This document shows positions 51,918 through 59,712 of a stretch of 64,000 nt of DNA, piece by piece. The stretch's first letter is position 1. The number at the start of each line of letters is the position of its first letter. The DNA is from SMBSF63 sp034003545 (GTDB lineage: Bacteria > Chloroflexota > Anaerolineae > Anaerolineales > Anaerolineaceae), in the NCBI GenBank assembly GCA_964447155.1, contig CAYURM010000001.1, positions 124,001 to 188,000 of the forward strand. Reading direction: 5' to 3'. Made by a program: the position numbers and the translations under genes. The notes below the pieces were generated by a model. It did no database searches. It saw only the letters and a program-made list of their open reading frames with translations, and was not told where the DNA came from.

Positions 51918-53291
51918 TTACTCCTGTGATGCAGAACGGATCGCTTCGATCAATTCCCGGTTGCTGGGGATCAACGAGGAGAACTTCAATTCCCCATTGA
52001 TGCAGATGCTCGGCAGATTCCTGATGTTCATTTTCGTCATCCGCGCCACGTTGTCAGCGCTGGTGGCCTTGTATTCGACCATATCCACCTCGCCGCTTAA
52101 TTCGCCGACTGCACGCTCTGCGGCTTGCAGCATATACCCGCAGGCGGCACAACTGGCCGAATCAAGCGTAAACACCTCCACCAGCGGTTTCTCAAGGCGG
52201 GCATAATCCGGCAATTCAATCGCATCCAGATCCATTTCAGCAGCCTGATAATTCTTCAGCAAGTGCCTGGCACGATGCACATCGCGGATCGCTTCTGCCG
52301 TGCCAATCACATTCTCCACCGGCGTATCGTAGGGCATGTCACAGCCCGGCGAAATGATCAGATTATGATGATCCAGTGAGTCCATCAAATCCACCACGTA
52401 TTTCATATTGTCCAGCTGCGTACCCATCAACATGCGCGTGGTCAATGGGATATTCCCTTCCAGCACCACATTATAGCGATCGGTGACCTCTTTGGCAGTA
52501 ACCATATCGATATTCTCATCTACGGCAATGCTGTCCGGCAGGGTCAGGCACATCGGTTCGATGTTCTTGGTGGCGTCACCACACACAAAGAAAGCGGAGA
52601 AAGCACCCAGATCACGGATGCGGGCAAACACATCATGGAAAGGCTGGTGCATGAATTTCTTAAACATGCGCGGTGAAATCTGTGAAATAACCGGATCCAC
52701 CACCGCGATCACGTCCATTCCCGCTTCCACATACAGGCGCGCCATTTCCTGGGCTACCTTGCTGGTATATGCCAGCAGGTCAATCAAATATTCACTTTTA
52801 TCAATCGTATCCATGAAGATTTCCGTGCCGCGCAGGTGGGAGGCCAGCGTGAATGGCCCGGTGATCAAACCGTACAGCGCTGTCTCTTCTCCAACCTCAG
52901 CCTTTAACCTGCGCATGACGTCCAGCACCAACGGCAGGCGGCCATCTTCCGCAGTCGGGATCGCGTCTGGAATATCCAGGTGTGTTGCCAGCGGATGTGA
53001 TGATACCGAAGGCGGGGCATCCTCTGCCCATAACAACTCACAGCCCAGGATTTCCGCTTCCAGTTGCAGGTCAAACACCACCGGTTGTCCGTCTGGATTA
53101 TAGAGCTTGTTCACTTCCAGCAGGGATTCCAGCAATTTATCGGCATCGGTCAGCACTTCCCGCGCCGTATAGCCCTTCAGTTTACCCGCATGGACGCCCG
53201 CAAACGGCACCCAGGGAACATGATCCGTTTTCTCATTTCGCAGCACTGCAAAAAGCAGCTCTTTCCCAGTCATCGCTGATTTTTCAACCAT
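51918..53291 (-). CDS. Uroporphyrinogen-decarboxylase/MtaA-like protein fused to thioredoxin domain
   Basis: 457 residues with GGAGGT before the ATG. Residues 1 to about 350 have the URO-D/MtaA fold: ELLFAVLRNEKTDHVPWVPF, ALYGLITGPFTLASHL and VIAVVDPVISQISPRMF. In methylcobamide:CoM methyltransferases zinc is held by HxC plus a later Cys; here the corresponding region reads Phe235-Val-Cys237 (FFVCGDATKN), with Cys317 in ISPGCDMPYDTP. A C-terminal thioredoxin-like domain (about 370-457) carries Cys381-A-A-Cys384 and NLPSICINGE with the cis-Pro. The fusion suggests redox-coupled methyl or sulfur transfer. Operon with DeoR, CobW-like and corrinoid genes. Substrate unknown. Confidence 0.85.
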   Translation of the reverse strand: MVEKSAMTGKELLFAVLRNEKTDHVPWVPFAGVHAGKLKGYTAREVLTDADKLLESLLEVNKLYNPDGQPVVFDLQLEAEILGCELLWAEDAPPSVSSHPLATHLDIPDAIPTAEDGRLPLVLDVMRRLKAEVGEETALYGLITGPFTLASHLRGTEIFMDTIDKSEYLIDLLAYTSKVAQEMARLYVEAGMDVIAVVDPVISQISPRMFKKFMHQPFHDVFARIRDLGAFSAFFVCGDATKNIEPMCLTLPDSIAVDENIDMVTAKEVTDRYNVVLEGNIPLTTRMLMGTQLDNMKYVVDLMDSLDHHNLIISPGCDMPYDTPVENVIGTAEAIRDVHRARHLLKNYQAAEMDLDAIELPDYARLEKPLVEVFTLDSASCAACGYMLQAAERAVGELSGEVDMVEYKATSADNVARMTKMNIRNLPSICINGELKFSSLIPSNRELIEAIRSASQE

Positions 53292-53329
53292 TGCTACCTC
53301 CGTCGCCTCTACTAATAATGAACGAAAAA

Positions 53330-54121
53330 CTACGTCTTCACCCGCGCGACCAACACCTGCACGCCCAATGCTTCAATCTCTTTCACCATGTGCGGGTCAG
53401 CCCCATCATCCGTTATCAGATAATCAATTTCATTTAGCATCGCCACCGGGACGAGCGAGACCCGCCTCAATTTGGTCGAATCTGCCACAATAATCACCTG
53501 ATCACTGTAAGCCATCATTGCCTTTTTCAAAGGGGCATGCACATCCTGTGTGGTCAACCCCAAAGAAATGGAGATGCCGTCAATACCCAGCACCGCCTTA
53601 CTGGCCCGATAACGCGATACAATCAGTGGGGCCTCCTCACCGACCAGAATCATATTGGATTGGTCCAGTTCCCCACCGGTCAACACCACCCGGAAATCAC
53701 CCTCCATGCCGATCAGGTCAGGGTAAATATCCACAATATGGGTCACAATTGTCAATCGCTTTTTATACCGCAGGTGAAACGCCACATAGCGGGAGGTGCT
53801 GCCGCCATCGATCATGACCGTCTCATCATCCTGGATCAATTCCGCCGCCAGTTTTCCAATCGCCCGCTTGGCTTCCCCATTTTCGACCAGCCTTTCCTCC
53901 AGCCCCAGCGACAAATATTTCATTGTCCCGTTTCGTGCTGCTGAGGTCAGGATCGCCCCGCCGTGGGTGCGCTGCACCAGGCCGCGCTCTTCCAACTCCT
54001 GCAGATCGAGGCGAATGGTAGACTCGCTGACGCCAAACAAACCGGCTGCATTGGCGACCCGCAGCTGTCCTTCCTGCCCCAGATGCGCCATCAATTGGCT
54101 CATTCTCTCTTCACGAAACAT
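53330..54121 (-). CDS. DeoR family transcriptional regulator
   Basis: 263 residues with AAGGG seven bases before the ATG. The N-terminal DeoR helix-turn-helix is QLMAHLGQEGQLRVANAAGLFGVSES-type followed by STIRLDLQELEERGLVQRTHGGA. The C-terminal DeoRC sugar-phosphate-like sensor domain contains MIDGGSTSRYVAFHL, TIVTHIVDIYP, VVLTGGELDQSNMILVG, KAVLGIDGISISLGLTTQD and VIIVADSTKLRRVSLV. DeoR family members usually sense phosphorylated sugars, an odd partner for a corrinoid operon. It is the promoter-proximal gene, 38 bases before the URO-D fusion. A tandem repeat at 54146 may be its operator. Confidence 0.9.
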   Translation of the reverse strand: MFREERMSQLMAHLGQEGQLRVANAAGLFGVSESTIRLDLQELEERGLVQRTHGGAILTSAARNGTMKYLSLGLEERLVENGEAKRAIGKLAAELIQDDETVMIDGGSTSRYVAFHLRYKKRLTIVTHIVDIYPDLIGMEGDFRVVLTGGELDQSNMILVGEEAPLIVSRYRASKAVLGIDGISISLGLTTQDVHAPLKKAMMAYSDQVIIVADSTKLRRVSLVPVAMLNEIDYLITDDGADPHMVKEIEALGVQVLVARVKT

Positions 54122-54145
54122 TGAATACCCTTAAGAACTCTTTTT

Positions 54146-54165
54146 TCTCAATTATTCTCAATTAT
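54146..54165. promoter_or_regulatory. Tandem 10-bp repeat upstream of deoR-type gene
   Basis: TCTCAATTAT occurs twice in a row (54146-54155 and 54156-54165), 25 bases upstream of the DeoR-family start codon and on the flank of the divergent malic enzyme. A CGCGTTTATGCGC semi-palindrome follows at once. Repeats in register with the helix fit cooperative regulator binding. Confidence 0.4.
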
Positions 54166-54282
54166 ACGCGTTTATGCGCATTTTTGCAAAGGTTTGTTAG
54201 CTGATGCGCGGATAAATCGGATTTTTCACAACGATTTCCTGAAAATCACATACAATAGAAGAAAACCGTGTGGAGAAACCCG

Positions 54283-55569
54283 ATGAAACCGATCACCAAA
54301 GAAGATGCTCTCGCCTATCATTGTCTGAACGGCATCCCTGGCAAAATTTCCGTCGTACCTTCCAAACCGCTCAACGACCAGCGCGACCTGTCCCTGGCCT
54401 ATACGCCCGGCGTGGCCTACCCCGTCCTCGAAATCGAGAAAGACCCGCAGCTTGCCATGCGCTACACCAACCGCGGCAATCTGGTCTGTGTGGCCTCCAA
54501 TGGCACCGCCATCCTCGGCCTCGGTGACCGCGGCGCACTGGCCGCCAAACCCGTCATGGAAGGCAAAGGTGTCCTCTTCAAAAAATTCGCCGGGATTGAT
54601 GTCTTTGACCTGGAAATGAACACCAAAGACCCGGAGCAGATCATCAACATCCTTGAAGTGCTCGCCCCCACTTTTGGCGGGATCAACCTTGAAGACATCC
54701 GCTCACCGGAGTGTTTCTACATCGAGCAGGAATTACAGCGCCGGCTGGACATCCCCGTCTTCCACGATGACCAGCACGGCACGGCCATCATCCTCGGCGC
54801 CGCCCTGCTGAACGCCCTGGAGATCACCGGCAAGCAGCTGGACCAGATCAAAGTCGTCTTCTCCGGCTCCGGCGCGGCGGGCATTGCCTGTGCCACCCAC
54901 CTGCTGCGTCTCGGTGTTCCCCGTGATCATATCTGGATGTGCGACATCGCCGGTCTCATCTATCAGGGCCGCCCGGAAGAGATGTTCGCCGAGCGTGAAG
55001 CCTTCGCCCAGGGAGATCGTCCCGACGTGCTGGCAAACGTGATCGCTGGCGCAGATGTCTTCATCGGCCTGTCTGTAGCCGACATCCTCAAGCCTGAAAT
55101 GCTCCTGAAGATGGCAGATAACCCCATCATCTTTGCCATGGCAAACCCCAACCCGGAGATCACTTTTGATCTGGCCCGCGCCACCCGTGCGGACGCCATC
55201 GTCGCTACCGGCCGCTCAGATTATCCCAATCAGGTCAACAATGTCCTCGGTTTCCCCTTCATCTTCCGCGGCGCGCTGGATGTGCAGGCCCGGCAGATCA
55301 ACAATCAAATGAAGATCGCCGCCTCACAGGCCCTGGCTGACCTGGCGAAGGAACCCGTCCCGGCTGCCATTCTGACCACCTACAATCTCGACCATCTTGA
55401 ATTTGGCCCAGGCTACATCGTTCCCAAACCGTTTGATCCCCGCGTGTGCGTATGGGAATCCAGCGCGGTGGCCCAGGCCGCCATGCAAAGCGGAGCAGCC
55501 CGCCTCAAAATGAATATTGACAGCTATCGCGAACAGCTTGCGCAAAAATTTTCCGGGCAGTACGGATAA
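54283..55569 (+). CDS. Malic enzyme (NAD(P)-dependent, oxaloacetate-decarboxylating)
   Basis: 428 residues from the ATG at 54283 (MKPITKEDALAYH), with GGAG eight bases upstream; a GTG at 54268 is an alternative. Converts malate to pyruvate and CO2. Motifs: RDLSLAYTPGVAYP, NGTAILGLGDRG, GINLEDIRSPECFYIE with metal-binding acidic residues, VFHDDQHGTA, FSGSGAAGIACATHLL for nucleotide binding and FAMANPNPEI. Length fits the short bacterial form without the phosphotransacetylase domain. It ends at a strong bidirectional terminator and is divergent from the DeoR/corrinoid operon. Confidence 0.95.
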   Translation: MKPITKEDALAYHCLNGIPGKISVVPSKPLNDQRDLSLAYTPGVAYPVLEIEKDPQLAMRYTNRGNLVCVASNGTAILGLGDRGALAAKPVMEGKGVLFKKFAGIDVFDLEMNTKDPEQIINILEVLAPTFGGINLEDIRSPECFYIEQELQRRLDIPVFHDDQHGTAIILGAALLNALEITGKQLDQIKVVFSGSGAAGIACATHLLRLGVPRDHIWMCDIAGLIYQGRPEEMFAEREAFAQGDRPDVLANVIAGADVFIGLSVADILKPEMLLKMADNPIIFAMANPNPEITFDLARATRADAIVATGRSDYPNQVNNVLGFPFIFRGALDVQARQINNQMKIAASQALADLAKEPVPAAILTTYNLDHLEFGPGYIVPKPFDPRVCVWESSAVAQAAMQSGAARLKMNIDSYREQLAQKFSGQYG

Positions 55570-55611
55570 CAGATTTTGACTGCACGCAACCCGGAGTGCA
55601 TGCCCGCAAAA

Positions 55612-55644
55612 AAACGAAACCGCCTGTTTCAGGCGGTTTCGTTT
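55612..55644. terminator. Bidirectional terminator between malic enzyme and greA
   Basis: AAACGAAACCGCCTG (55612-55626) pairs perfectly with CAGGCGGTTTCGTTT (55630-55644) around TTT. It lies between convergent genes, and both flanks end in runs of T on the respective strand. Confidence 0.88.
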
Positions 55645-55663
55645 CTGAATGAAACGATATCCA

Positions 55664-56128
55664 TCAGGATATCGAAATGATTTTTACGGTAAATGGCCCA
55701 TCGGGCGCTTTTACTTTCACAATATCTCCAACTTTTCGCCCCATCAGAGCCGTACCCAGGGGAGACTCAAAGGAGATCATTCCCTTCACCGGATCCGCTT
55801 CAGCCGGCCCTACCAAACGATACGTTTCCGCCTCCAGCCCTTCTTCCTGAACAACGACATAATTCCCAACATCGATACAATCCAATTGCTTTGGCTGCTC
55901 ATCCAGGATCAACGCTGACGCCAGCATCATCTCCAGTTTTTTTATGCGCGCCTCAACCATTCCCTGTTCATCTTTGGCTGCGTCATATTCTGCCGTATCA
56001 TCTTCATCACTTCCTTCGGCCTCGCTCAGGCGAAACGCAACCTCGGATCGACGAACATTCACCAGCCAATCCAGTTCTTCCTGAAATTTTTGGAACCCTT
56101 CTTTTGTAAGAAACGTAGCAACCATCAT
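55664..56128 (-). CDS. greA: Transcription elongation factor GreA
   Basis: 154 residues with AGAGGAGC before the ATG pair at 56128/56125. GreA reactivates backtracked RNA polymerase. The coiled coil has FLTKEGFQKFQEELDWLVNVR and the tip acidic loop EAEGSDEDDTAEYDAAKDEQ; the C-terminal globular domain has YRLVGPAEADPVKGMISFESPLGTAL-type sequence and ends in KAPDGPFTVKIISI. The tip is slightly more acidic than in E. coli (GSDEDDTAEY), where the usual GDL(R/S)ENAEY is changed. Normal length. Confidence 0.94.
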   Translation of the reverse strand: MMVATFLTKEGFQKFQEELDWLVNVRRSEVAFRLSEAEGSDEDDTAEYDAAKDEQGMVEARIKKLEMMLASALILDEQPKQLDCIDVGNYVVVQEEGLEAETYRLVGPAEADPVKGMISFESPLGTALMGRKVGDIVKVKAPDGPFTVKIISIS

Positions 56129-56524
56129 TAAGCTCCTCTTATCTCTAAAAGAATTGGAGGATAAAACCTGTAAACAGCCTTTCCTCCCATGATAAGGTCT
56201 TTAAGAAACATAGTTTACAACCTGGACGTTCAATCGACATTGAATTTTCATGCAAAAATCATTAAATATCATTCAAATTTGTATCAATTTTTGCACATTT
56301 TTTTAGCGCTTTCCATACCGCAGGAGTAGTCAAAAAAAATGTAGAAATCATCGATCTGATTTCATGATTAGCGCAGCCGTGTAATATCCAGATACACCGC
56401 TTCGGCTTCGACCAACTCAGCCTGCGTTTCGCGGTCGCTGACAAGGGCATCGCCGGACGAGTCCACAAAATTTTTGGTGCTTCTCCCACTGCGGCAATTT
56501 TTCCAGCTCCCCTCCCTCACCTGA
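56129..56524. other. Intergenic region holding a degraded small frame
   Basis: AT-rich from 56129 to about 56360, with no gene seen. From 56368 to 56497 the minus strand carries a probable broken small gene (separate entry). Confidence 0.35.
56368..56497 (-). pseudogene. Frameshifted small protein gene (about 42 residues)
   Basis: If one base is removed from the AAAAATTTT run near 56468-56476, a frame begins at TTG 56497 behind a GGAGGGGAG ribosome binding site and reads MPQWEKHQKFVDSSGD followed by ALVSDRETQAELVEAEAVYL, ending at TAA 56368. The last 32 residues are protein-like in composition. Without the change the two halves lie in different frames. Sequencing error, slippage or true decay cannot be separated. 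No family recognised. Confidence 0.3.
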
Positions 56525-56530
56525 TATAAT
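56525..56530 (+). promoter_or_regulatory. -10 box before the lipoprotein beta-lactamase gene
   Basis: TATAAT, seven bases before an ATG that opens a 21-codon frame (56538-56603) and 69 bases before the start of the main gene at 56600. No clear -35. Confidence 0.4.
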
Positions 56531-56537
56531 CGCCAGA

Positions 56538-56603
56538 ATGAACACAAAACTTCACCTCTCAATTGTAAGGTCAGGGCATATCCCTGCGTCAAAAAATAAA
56601 TGA
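56538..56603 (+). CDS. Possible leaderless 21-codon leader peptide
   Basis: ATG 56538 begins where a transcript from the TATAAT at 56525 should start. The frame (MNTKLHLSIVRSGHIPAS then KNK) stops at TGA 56601-56603, which overlaps the ATG of the main gene as ATGA. The main gene lacks a Shine-Dalgarno, so coupling by this peptide is plausible. It could also be chance. Confidence 0.28.
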   Translation: MNTKLHLSIVRSGHIPASKNK

Positions 56604-58081
56604 AATCAAAACGCCTGTTCATTCTCCTGTTTGTCCTTATTCTGACTTCCTGCCAGCCTGCCGTTATTCCCCCTGCGCAAAATCCTGATGCGCCGCTGCG
56701 GAATGATCCGCCCGAACAGGTCATTGCCGATCTCGAGGCTTACATCCCTGCACGCATGGCGCAGAGCAATATCCCTGGCCTGACAATCGCTCTCATCCAG
56801 GACAATACCCTCGCCTGGACGCAAGGCTACGGCATTACCAATCGCTTCACCCGCACACCCATGCCGGCCGATGCCGTCTTTGAAGTCGCCTCGCTGAGTA
56901 AAGTAGTTGCCGCCTATACCACCATGCACATGCTGGCTGACGGAAAACTCTCACTGGATGAACCTGTCTATGATTACCTGCCCCCAAACTGGAACCCCGG
57001 CACCCCCTATGATGAGGAAGTTACCCTGCGGAACCTGCTCAGTCACAGCGCGGGTATTTTCAACCGGGGGGAAGCCACCCCGCCTGGCGAGAGCTTCTAC
57101 TACACCGGCTATGGCTATGCGCGCGTGCAGCGTGTGATACAAAATAAATCTGAACGCGATCTCGAAAACCTGGCCCGGGAATACACCCTTGATCCCCTCG
57201 GCATGACTTCCACCAGTTACACCAGCCCGGCCTCCCTCCAGCCTCGACTGGCAAATGGACATATCCAGGCCAGTTACCCGGTCATGCGTTTTCTGGCCCC
57301 GGCCGTCCTGTTCTTCACTGCCATCCTGGCCGTGATGACATTGTTCCTGCGCATCTGGAAGAAAAAATGGACTTGCCCGCCGGCGATCTGGCTCCTGGCT
57401 GCTATCGGCGCCACCATGCTTTCTCTGGTCGGCTTGTGGTACGTGTATCGCTGGAATATTCCAAAAATGGGCCGCCTGATGGCAATCACCAGCCTCAGTT
57501 TTGAAGTACTGTTCGCTGCACTGCTGTTCATCGGCGTCAAATTCCGCACATATCTCCCATCCGTTTGGCAAACTACCCCCCGCAGGCAGCTGACCGTTGC
57601 CGCCTATGTTCTGCTGTGCATGACCGCCTTGATCGGCCTGTTCAGCCTGACCACCATCCCCACCCCGCAGAAACCCGCCCGCTTTCCCAGTGCGGCCGGA
57701 TCCATGTGGGCCAGCGCCCCTGATCTGGCAGCAATGATGATTGAACTCAGTCATCCCCGGCATCTGCCGGAAGACATCATCGCCCAAATGACCGCCCCGC
57801 AAATCGCGGTCAACCCTGACCTTTCCTGGGGGCTGGGGATTGGCATTCAGCACAGCCAGCAAGGCGATTCATTGTGGCACACCGGCGTGCATTTTGATTT
57901 CAACACTTTGGTGGTCATCTACCCTGAATCCGGCAACGGCATCGTGATTCTCGCCAACACCAACGCCGACCAGGCCGCCCTGCGCGACATCGCCCAACTG
58001 GCCCTGGGCGGCAAAGCGGACTGGGAAATCCCCCGTGACGTACAGTCTTCATCATTCATGCCGGAAGGCAGCGGAGAATAG
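56600..58081 (+). CDS. Class C beta-lactamase-like serine hydrolase lipoprotein with internal membrane helices
   Basis: 493 residues. The N terminus MKSKRLFILLFVLILTSC is a lipoprotein signal with lipobox Cys18. The serine-hydrolase core of the AmpC/PBP4* group has Ser98-L-S-Lys101 (EVASLSKVVAAYT) and NLLSHSAGIF, then FYYTGYGYARV at the usual Tyr position and HTG in SLWHTGVHFDFN near residue 428. Between the last two (about residues 225-350) come four membrane helices (FLAPAVLFFTAILAVMTLFL; ATMLSLVGLWYVY; LFAALLFIGV; LTVAAYVLLCMTALIGLFSL), an unusual insertion. Possible roles: peptidoglycan or ester hydrolysis at the membrane; substrate unknown. Confidence 0.8.
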   Translation: MKSKRLFILLFVLILTSCQPAVIPPAQNPDAPLRNDPPEQVIADLEAYIPARMAQSNIPGLTIALIQDNTLAWTQGYGITNRFTRTPMPADAVFEVASLSKVVAAYTTMHMLADGKLSLDEPVYDYLPPNWNPGTPYDEEVTLRNLLSHSAGIFNRGEATPPGESFYYTGYGYARVQRVIQNKSERDLENLAREYTLDPLGMTSTSYTSPASLQPRLANGHIQASYPVMRFLAPAVLFFTAILAVMTLFLRIWKKKWTCPPAIWLLAAIGATMLSLVGLWYVYRWNIPKMGRLMAITSLSFEVLFAALLFIGVKFRTYLPSVWQTTPRRQLTVAAYVLLCMTALIGLFSLTTIPTPQKPARFPSAAGSMWASAPDLAAMMIELSHPRHLPEDIIAQMTAPQIAVNPDLSWGLGIGIQHSQQGDSLWHTGVHFDFNTLVVIYPESGNGIVILANTNADQAALRDIAQLALGGKADWEIPRDVQSSSFMPEGSGE

Positions 58082-58131
58082 TGTGTCCTTTTCCTGTTTA
58101 GACAATGGGCTTCGCCCCCACACAAAATCTT

Positions 58132-58154
58132 CCTCCCCCGGCAAACGGGGGAGG
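58132..58154. terminator. Hairpin between convergent serine hydrolase and MFS genes
   Basis: CCTCCCCCG (58132-58140) pairs with CGGGGGAGG (58146-58154) around GCAAA. It is about 50 bases past the stop of the plus-strand gene and 45 bases from the MFS stop. No U run, so termination is only probable; same palindrome type as at 6147 and 37443. Confidence 0.5.
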
Positions 58155-58198
58155 AGGAAGGAATCCTGCGCAGCAGGCATTTCAGGAGAGGAAAAAAC

Positions 58199-59548
58199 CT
58201 ATTCCCCTCGATGCACTTCAAGCAATTCCGTACGCCGCGCCGCCATCAGGTCACGTACTTTGGCAGCATCCTTGGGATACGTAAAATAAAACAGCGAGAA
58301 CACAATCGTACAGATCAACCACGGAAAGGGAACCGTCCACAACAGCGCTTTGGTCAACCCCATCTTATCAGCCAGCGCACCGGCAATCAAACCGGCAAAA
58401 GCGGATAACCCGCCCTCAATGAAATTGACCACGGAATAAGCGCTGGAGCGCATCTCCGGCGGCACAACCGCCTGCATCATCGGCTCTTTTGCCCCACGTC
58501 CCGGCCAGCCAATCAGCAAAGCTGTCAAAAAGGTCAACCCGATCAGCGAACCAAACGACATTCCCTCGGCTCTGGTCAGAATGATGTAAAACAACGGCAC
58601 GCCGCTGAATACTGAAATTTGCCCGATGATCGTCCTTCCATAATTCGGGTTTTTCTTTTCCGCCCAGTCGCCAATCACCCCGCCCATGAAGTTGGAAATT
58701 GCCGCTCCAACCACCACCACAGCAAAAATCAACGGCGCGCTGCCCTTCGGGTCGCTGAAATCAATCCCGTTTTTGAAACCCAGATCACTGACCATCCAGT
58801 TAATGAAATAGAAGCCCATCACCACCCACGGCATGGTGCCGGTAATGCCCTGCAAAATAGCTGCCCAGATGGTGGGAATGCGCAGTGTGCCAATCACATC
58901 CTTCCAATTAATCATATAGCGTTCTTCATCTTCATACGTGATCAGACCGGCCAGCTCCGGCTCGGCAGCGCCGCGCGGGGGTTCCTCCACCAGCCACCAG
59001 ATCACCACACCAGACAGGATGCTGAACACGCCCAGACCCACAAAACCCCAGCGCCACAGCTCCGGTGTCGCCACAAAACCCAGCGCCAGCACGCCGACCA
59101 CCGTGCCCATCAGTCCTACAAAGCCAATCACACCCAATGCCTTGCCTCGCTTCTCCTGAGGATAGTGATCACCGAGCAAGGAGAAGGTAGCGGGCATCAA
59201 ACAACCCAGTCCCAGACCTGAAATGGCACGGACGATCAATACACCGGTAAAACTGGGCATCAAACCAACCAGGATTGTCCAGATTCCCCAGATGCCCGTA
59301 CCGAAAACCAGCACCTTTTTACGGGAATATTTATCGGCAGCATACCCCCAAAAAGGCGCGCTGACCGTTTGGGTAATATTACGCAGGGTGGTCATCAATC
59401 CCAGCATGCCAAAACTCACCCCCCACACGTTTTGAATGATGGGCGAAAGCACCCCCATCGCCTGCGCCTCGCCCTGGTCAATTAAATAGCCTAATCCCAG
59501 AGCAAACAGAGTCCGTCCTGATTTCTTTTCCGGCTGCTTTGCTGACAT
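58199..59548 (-). CDS. MFS transporter
   Basis: 449 residues from the start at 59548 (MSAKQPEKKSGRTLF), with GGAGGG upstream. Twelve-helix permease; the first helix has ALGLGYLIDQGEAQAMGVLSP-like acidic residues; FWGYAADKYSRKKVLVFGTG is the MFS signature between TM2 and TM3, and GLGCLMPATFSLLGDHYPQ lies in TM4-5. The central loop is long and charged (EPELAGLITYEDEERYMINW). It resembles spinster/sialate-type MFS proteins in general layout, but I cannot name a substrate. Co-directional with the membrane protein at 59713. Confidence 0.88.
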   Translation of the reverse strand: MSAKQPEKKSGRTLFALGLGYLIDQGEAQAMGVLSPIIQNVWGVSFGMLGLMTTLRNITQTVSAPFWGYAADKYSRKKVLVFGTGIWGIWTILVGLMPSFTGVLIVRAISGLGLGCLMPATFSLLGDHYPQEKRGKALGVIGFVGLMGTVVGVLALGFVATPELWRWGFVGLGVFSILSGVVIWWLVEEPPRGAAEPELAGLITYEDEERYMINWKDVIGTLRIPTIWAAILQGITGTMPWVVMGFYFINWMVSDLGFKNGIDFSDPKGSAPLIFAVVVVGAAISNFMGGVIGDWAEKKNPNYGRTIIGQISVFSGVPLFYIILTRAEGMSFGSLIGLTFLTALLIGWPGRGAKEPMMQAVVPPEMRSSAYSVVNFIEGGLSAFAGLIAGALADKMGLTKALLWTVPFPWLICTIVFSLFYFTYPKDAAKVRDLMAARRTELLEVHRGE

Positions 59549-59712
59549 AAACCCTCCTGAAAAATGATGTTTTTGTGGAATGGATAAAGATGAATCCATT
59601 GTAGAGCAGGGCGTACGATCTGTCCAGCAAACATGCCCTGTCTCTTTAGAGGAATTTTGTTTCTATTGAATTTTCACGACTCGCTGGAAATTCTGTGAAA
59701 AACTGGACGGAA

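Noticed and set aside
56262..56489. 75-codon minus-strand frame
   Set aside because: Trp- and Arg-rich out-of-frame reading of the degraded small gene region; no support.
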